From contig NZ_JAGINU010000001.1 in assembly GCF_017876315.1 (NCBI RefSeq), forward strand, positions 2,542,001-2,606,000: 64,000 bases of DNA. Direction: 5' to 3'. Position numbers and translations under genes: made by a program. Positions 62,886 to 64,000 of the stretch are shown in pieces. Position 1 is the stretch's first letter. Each line of letters starts with the position of its first letter. Origin of the DNA: Pseudonocardia parietis. Its GTDB lineage: Bacteria; Actinomycetota; Actinomycetes; Mycobacteriales; Pseudonocardiaceae. The notes beneath the pieces are model-generated. The model was not told where the DNA came from. It saw only the letters and a list, made by a program, of their open reading frames with translations, and did not search any database.

Positions 62886-63581
62886 GTGGCCGTGCTGGGC
62901 AGGGCATTCCGGCGGACCTGGCCTGACCAGGACGGCACCGACCCGCGCATCCTCGCGACGCGGGGCCGCCTGCGACTGCTGATCGGAATGGTCCGGGACA
63001 ACCGGCCGTGGCGGCTGGTGTCGGGTCTGCGGGGGGACTCGTCGGCGCGTTCGCGTTCAGCGCATTTCTATTTGATCAACACCACGCTGTGGCAACTCGC
63101 GATTACCATGTCGGTGTGGCGGCGGGTCGCCGCGGTGCTTGCCTCGATCACCGTGATGCTCACCTGGCTCGTCGTCTACCACCACCTGTGGGAACGGACA
63201 AGGAATCGGCCGCCGCAGGAACGCGAGCAATCGGTCCTGTTCAACGCTTCGACCGTACTGACCCTCGCCATCGGGCTGGTGTGCGGCTACGTAGCGCTCT
63301 TCGTCCTGAACCTGATCGCCGCGTTCATCATCTTCACATCCGAAGTGTTCGGCCAGTACGCCGGACCTGAGCACGGACTCGGGGACTACCTCACCGTCGT
63401 CCTGTTGGCGACCGCCGCCGCAACCGTCGCGGGCGCCATCGGCTCGGGCTTCGAGAGCGAAGAGTCGGTCCGCGAGGCTACGTACAGCTACCGCGAACGC
63501 GAGCGCCGCGAAGCCCTGTGCCGTTCACGAGCAGCCGAGACGGACGAGGAGACGTTGGACGACACGACGCCCGACGCGTGA
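62886..63581 (+). pseudogene. Copy C of the unrecognised soluble-plus-membrane family, N-terminal part lost
   Basis: The homology with copy A starts at its residue about 158 (FRRTWPDQDGTDPRILATRG for FRRITPNQDGVDARVLASRG) and runs to the C terminus. RLLIGMVRDNRPWRLV is identical. A pair of compensating frameshifts between about 63035 and 63068 garbles the first membrane helix; the other frame there still reads GLVGAFAFSAF. The remaining helices, VVYHHLWERTRNRPPQEREQ and AGAIGSGFESEESVREATYS are intact. The N-terminal soluble domain is missing, replaced by IS481 debris. Confidence 0.75.
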
Positions 63582-63847
63582 TCGACCTTTGCGAGGAGAC
63601 GGACCAGGGCCCGCGACGGCCCAGAGGCGGCCCAAGGCGCAGAATCAGCGCCCTGACCTGCAGGTCCCGATGAATCCGGCTTACACACCAACTCGCCCGC
63701 CCCGCACCCTCCGGCCTCGGCCGATCGGTCCGGTAGTGCTGCTGACCTGCGGAATTACGTCGCAACGATTCTCGGGTGTTCTTGCTTCTGCCCGACCTCT
63801 GACGGTCTGAGCCGGCCTGAGTCGTGTGCTTGGTGCTTGGTGCTTGC

Positions 63848-64000
63848 TATGAGAACGTGTTGTCCGGGCCGGTCCGCCCTGCGCGATCGATCCCGAAGAA
63901 GGAACGCCGAGCCGGCTCCAGGTCACCGACGTGCGCGGCGGCAACCGCGCGTTGAGCGAAGTAGAAGGCGCGCCACGTCGTCACCGGCGAGCGAGTAGAG
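63848..64000 (-). CDS. C-terminal end of an unknown gene, running off the window
   Basis: A reverse frame enters from the window end and stops at TAG 63850-63848. It has a protein-like sequence (TWRAFYFAQRAVAAAHVGDL then RSFFGIDRAGRTGPDNTFS). Too short to assign. The 266 bases between it and copy C hold nothing convincing. Confidence 0.35.

Overview
The window is high-GC actinobacterial DNA with frequent GTG starts and many 1-8 base stop/start overlaps. Gene order in the first 25 kb (CBS/CNNM protein, era, recO, uppS, smtB-zur, glyS, dgt, dnaG) matches the conserved block known from mycobacteria and Pseudonocardiaceae. A Pseudonocardia-like organism is the best guess, from gene content only.

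Core, 1-25.4 kb: housekeeping genes with little sign of disturbance. Clear regulatory elements are a MarR-type palindrome at a start codon, a SAM-IV riboswitch ahead of a class V aminotransferase, a perfect bidirectional terminator between glyS and a small convergent gene, and a probable zinc-sensing smtB-zur operon. Two short tandem-repeat tracts lie beside xdhC and an AhpD-like gene. The block ends at tRNA-Asn(GTT).

Accessory region, 25.4-50.7 kb: everything after the tRNA is mosaic. It holds an IS1634-type element, a 5'-truncated and frameshifted MobF relaxase (TraA type), an IS256 element, an orphan siderophore-type binding lipoprotein, and a probable metal (copper-like) module made of a DUF305 lipoprotein, a BNR-repeat lipoprotein, a 46-residue His/Cys-ending peptide and a CsoR-like inverted repeat. 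After these come proton-pump gene fragments, a response regulator with a His-rich linker, STAS and ANTAR remnants, and a nested IS complex. In that complex an IS110/IS1111-type and an IS701-type element have each split a copy of the same IS3 element at the same CTAG. Further on are a frameshifted manganese catalase and alcohol dehydrogenase debris. A membrane-protein family that I do not recognise occurs three times (41.7, 48.8 and 62.9 kb): once intact, once as a pseudogene with TGA at conserved Trp codons, and once truncated at the N terminus.

Metabolic region, 50.7-62.3 kb: thiC with a TPP riboswitch, a PadR regulator, and a tight operon encoding an acyl-CoA ligase, the three subunits of a molybdenum hydroxylase, a crotonase-fold enzyme and a BenE-type aromatic acid transporter. 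The set matches the logic of 2-furoate degradation (Hmf type: CoA activation, molybdenum hydroxylation of the acyl-CoA, crotonase-fold hydrolysis), although another aromatic or heteroaromatic acid is possible. The xdhC gene at 15.6 kb could supply cofactor maturation. The window ends in IS481 debris, the third copy of the membrane family and a partial unknown gene.
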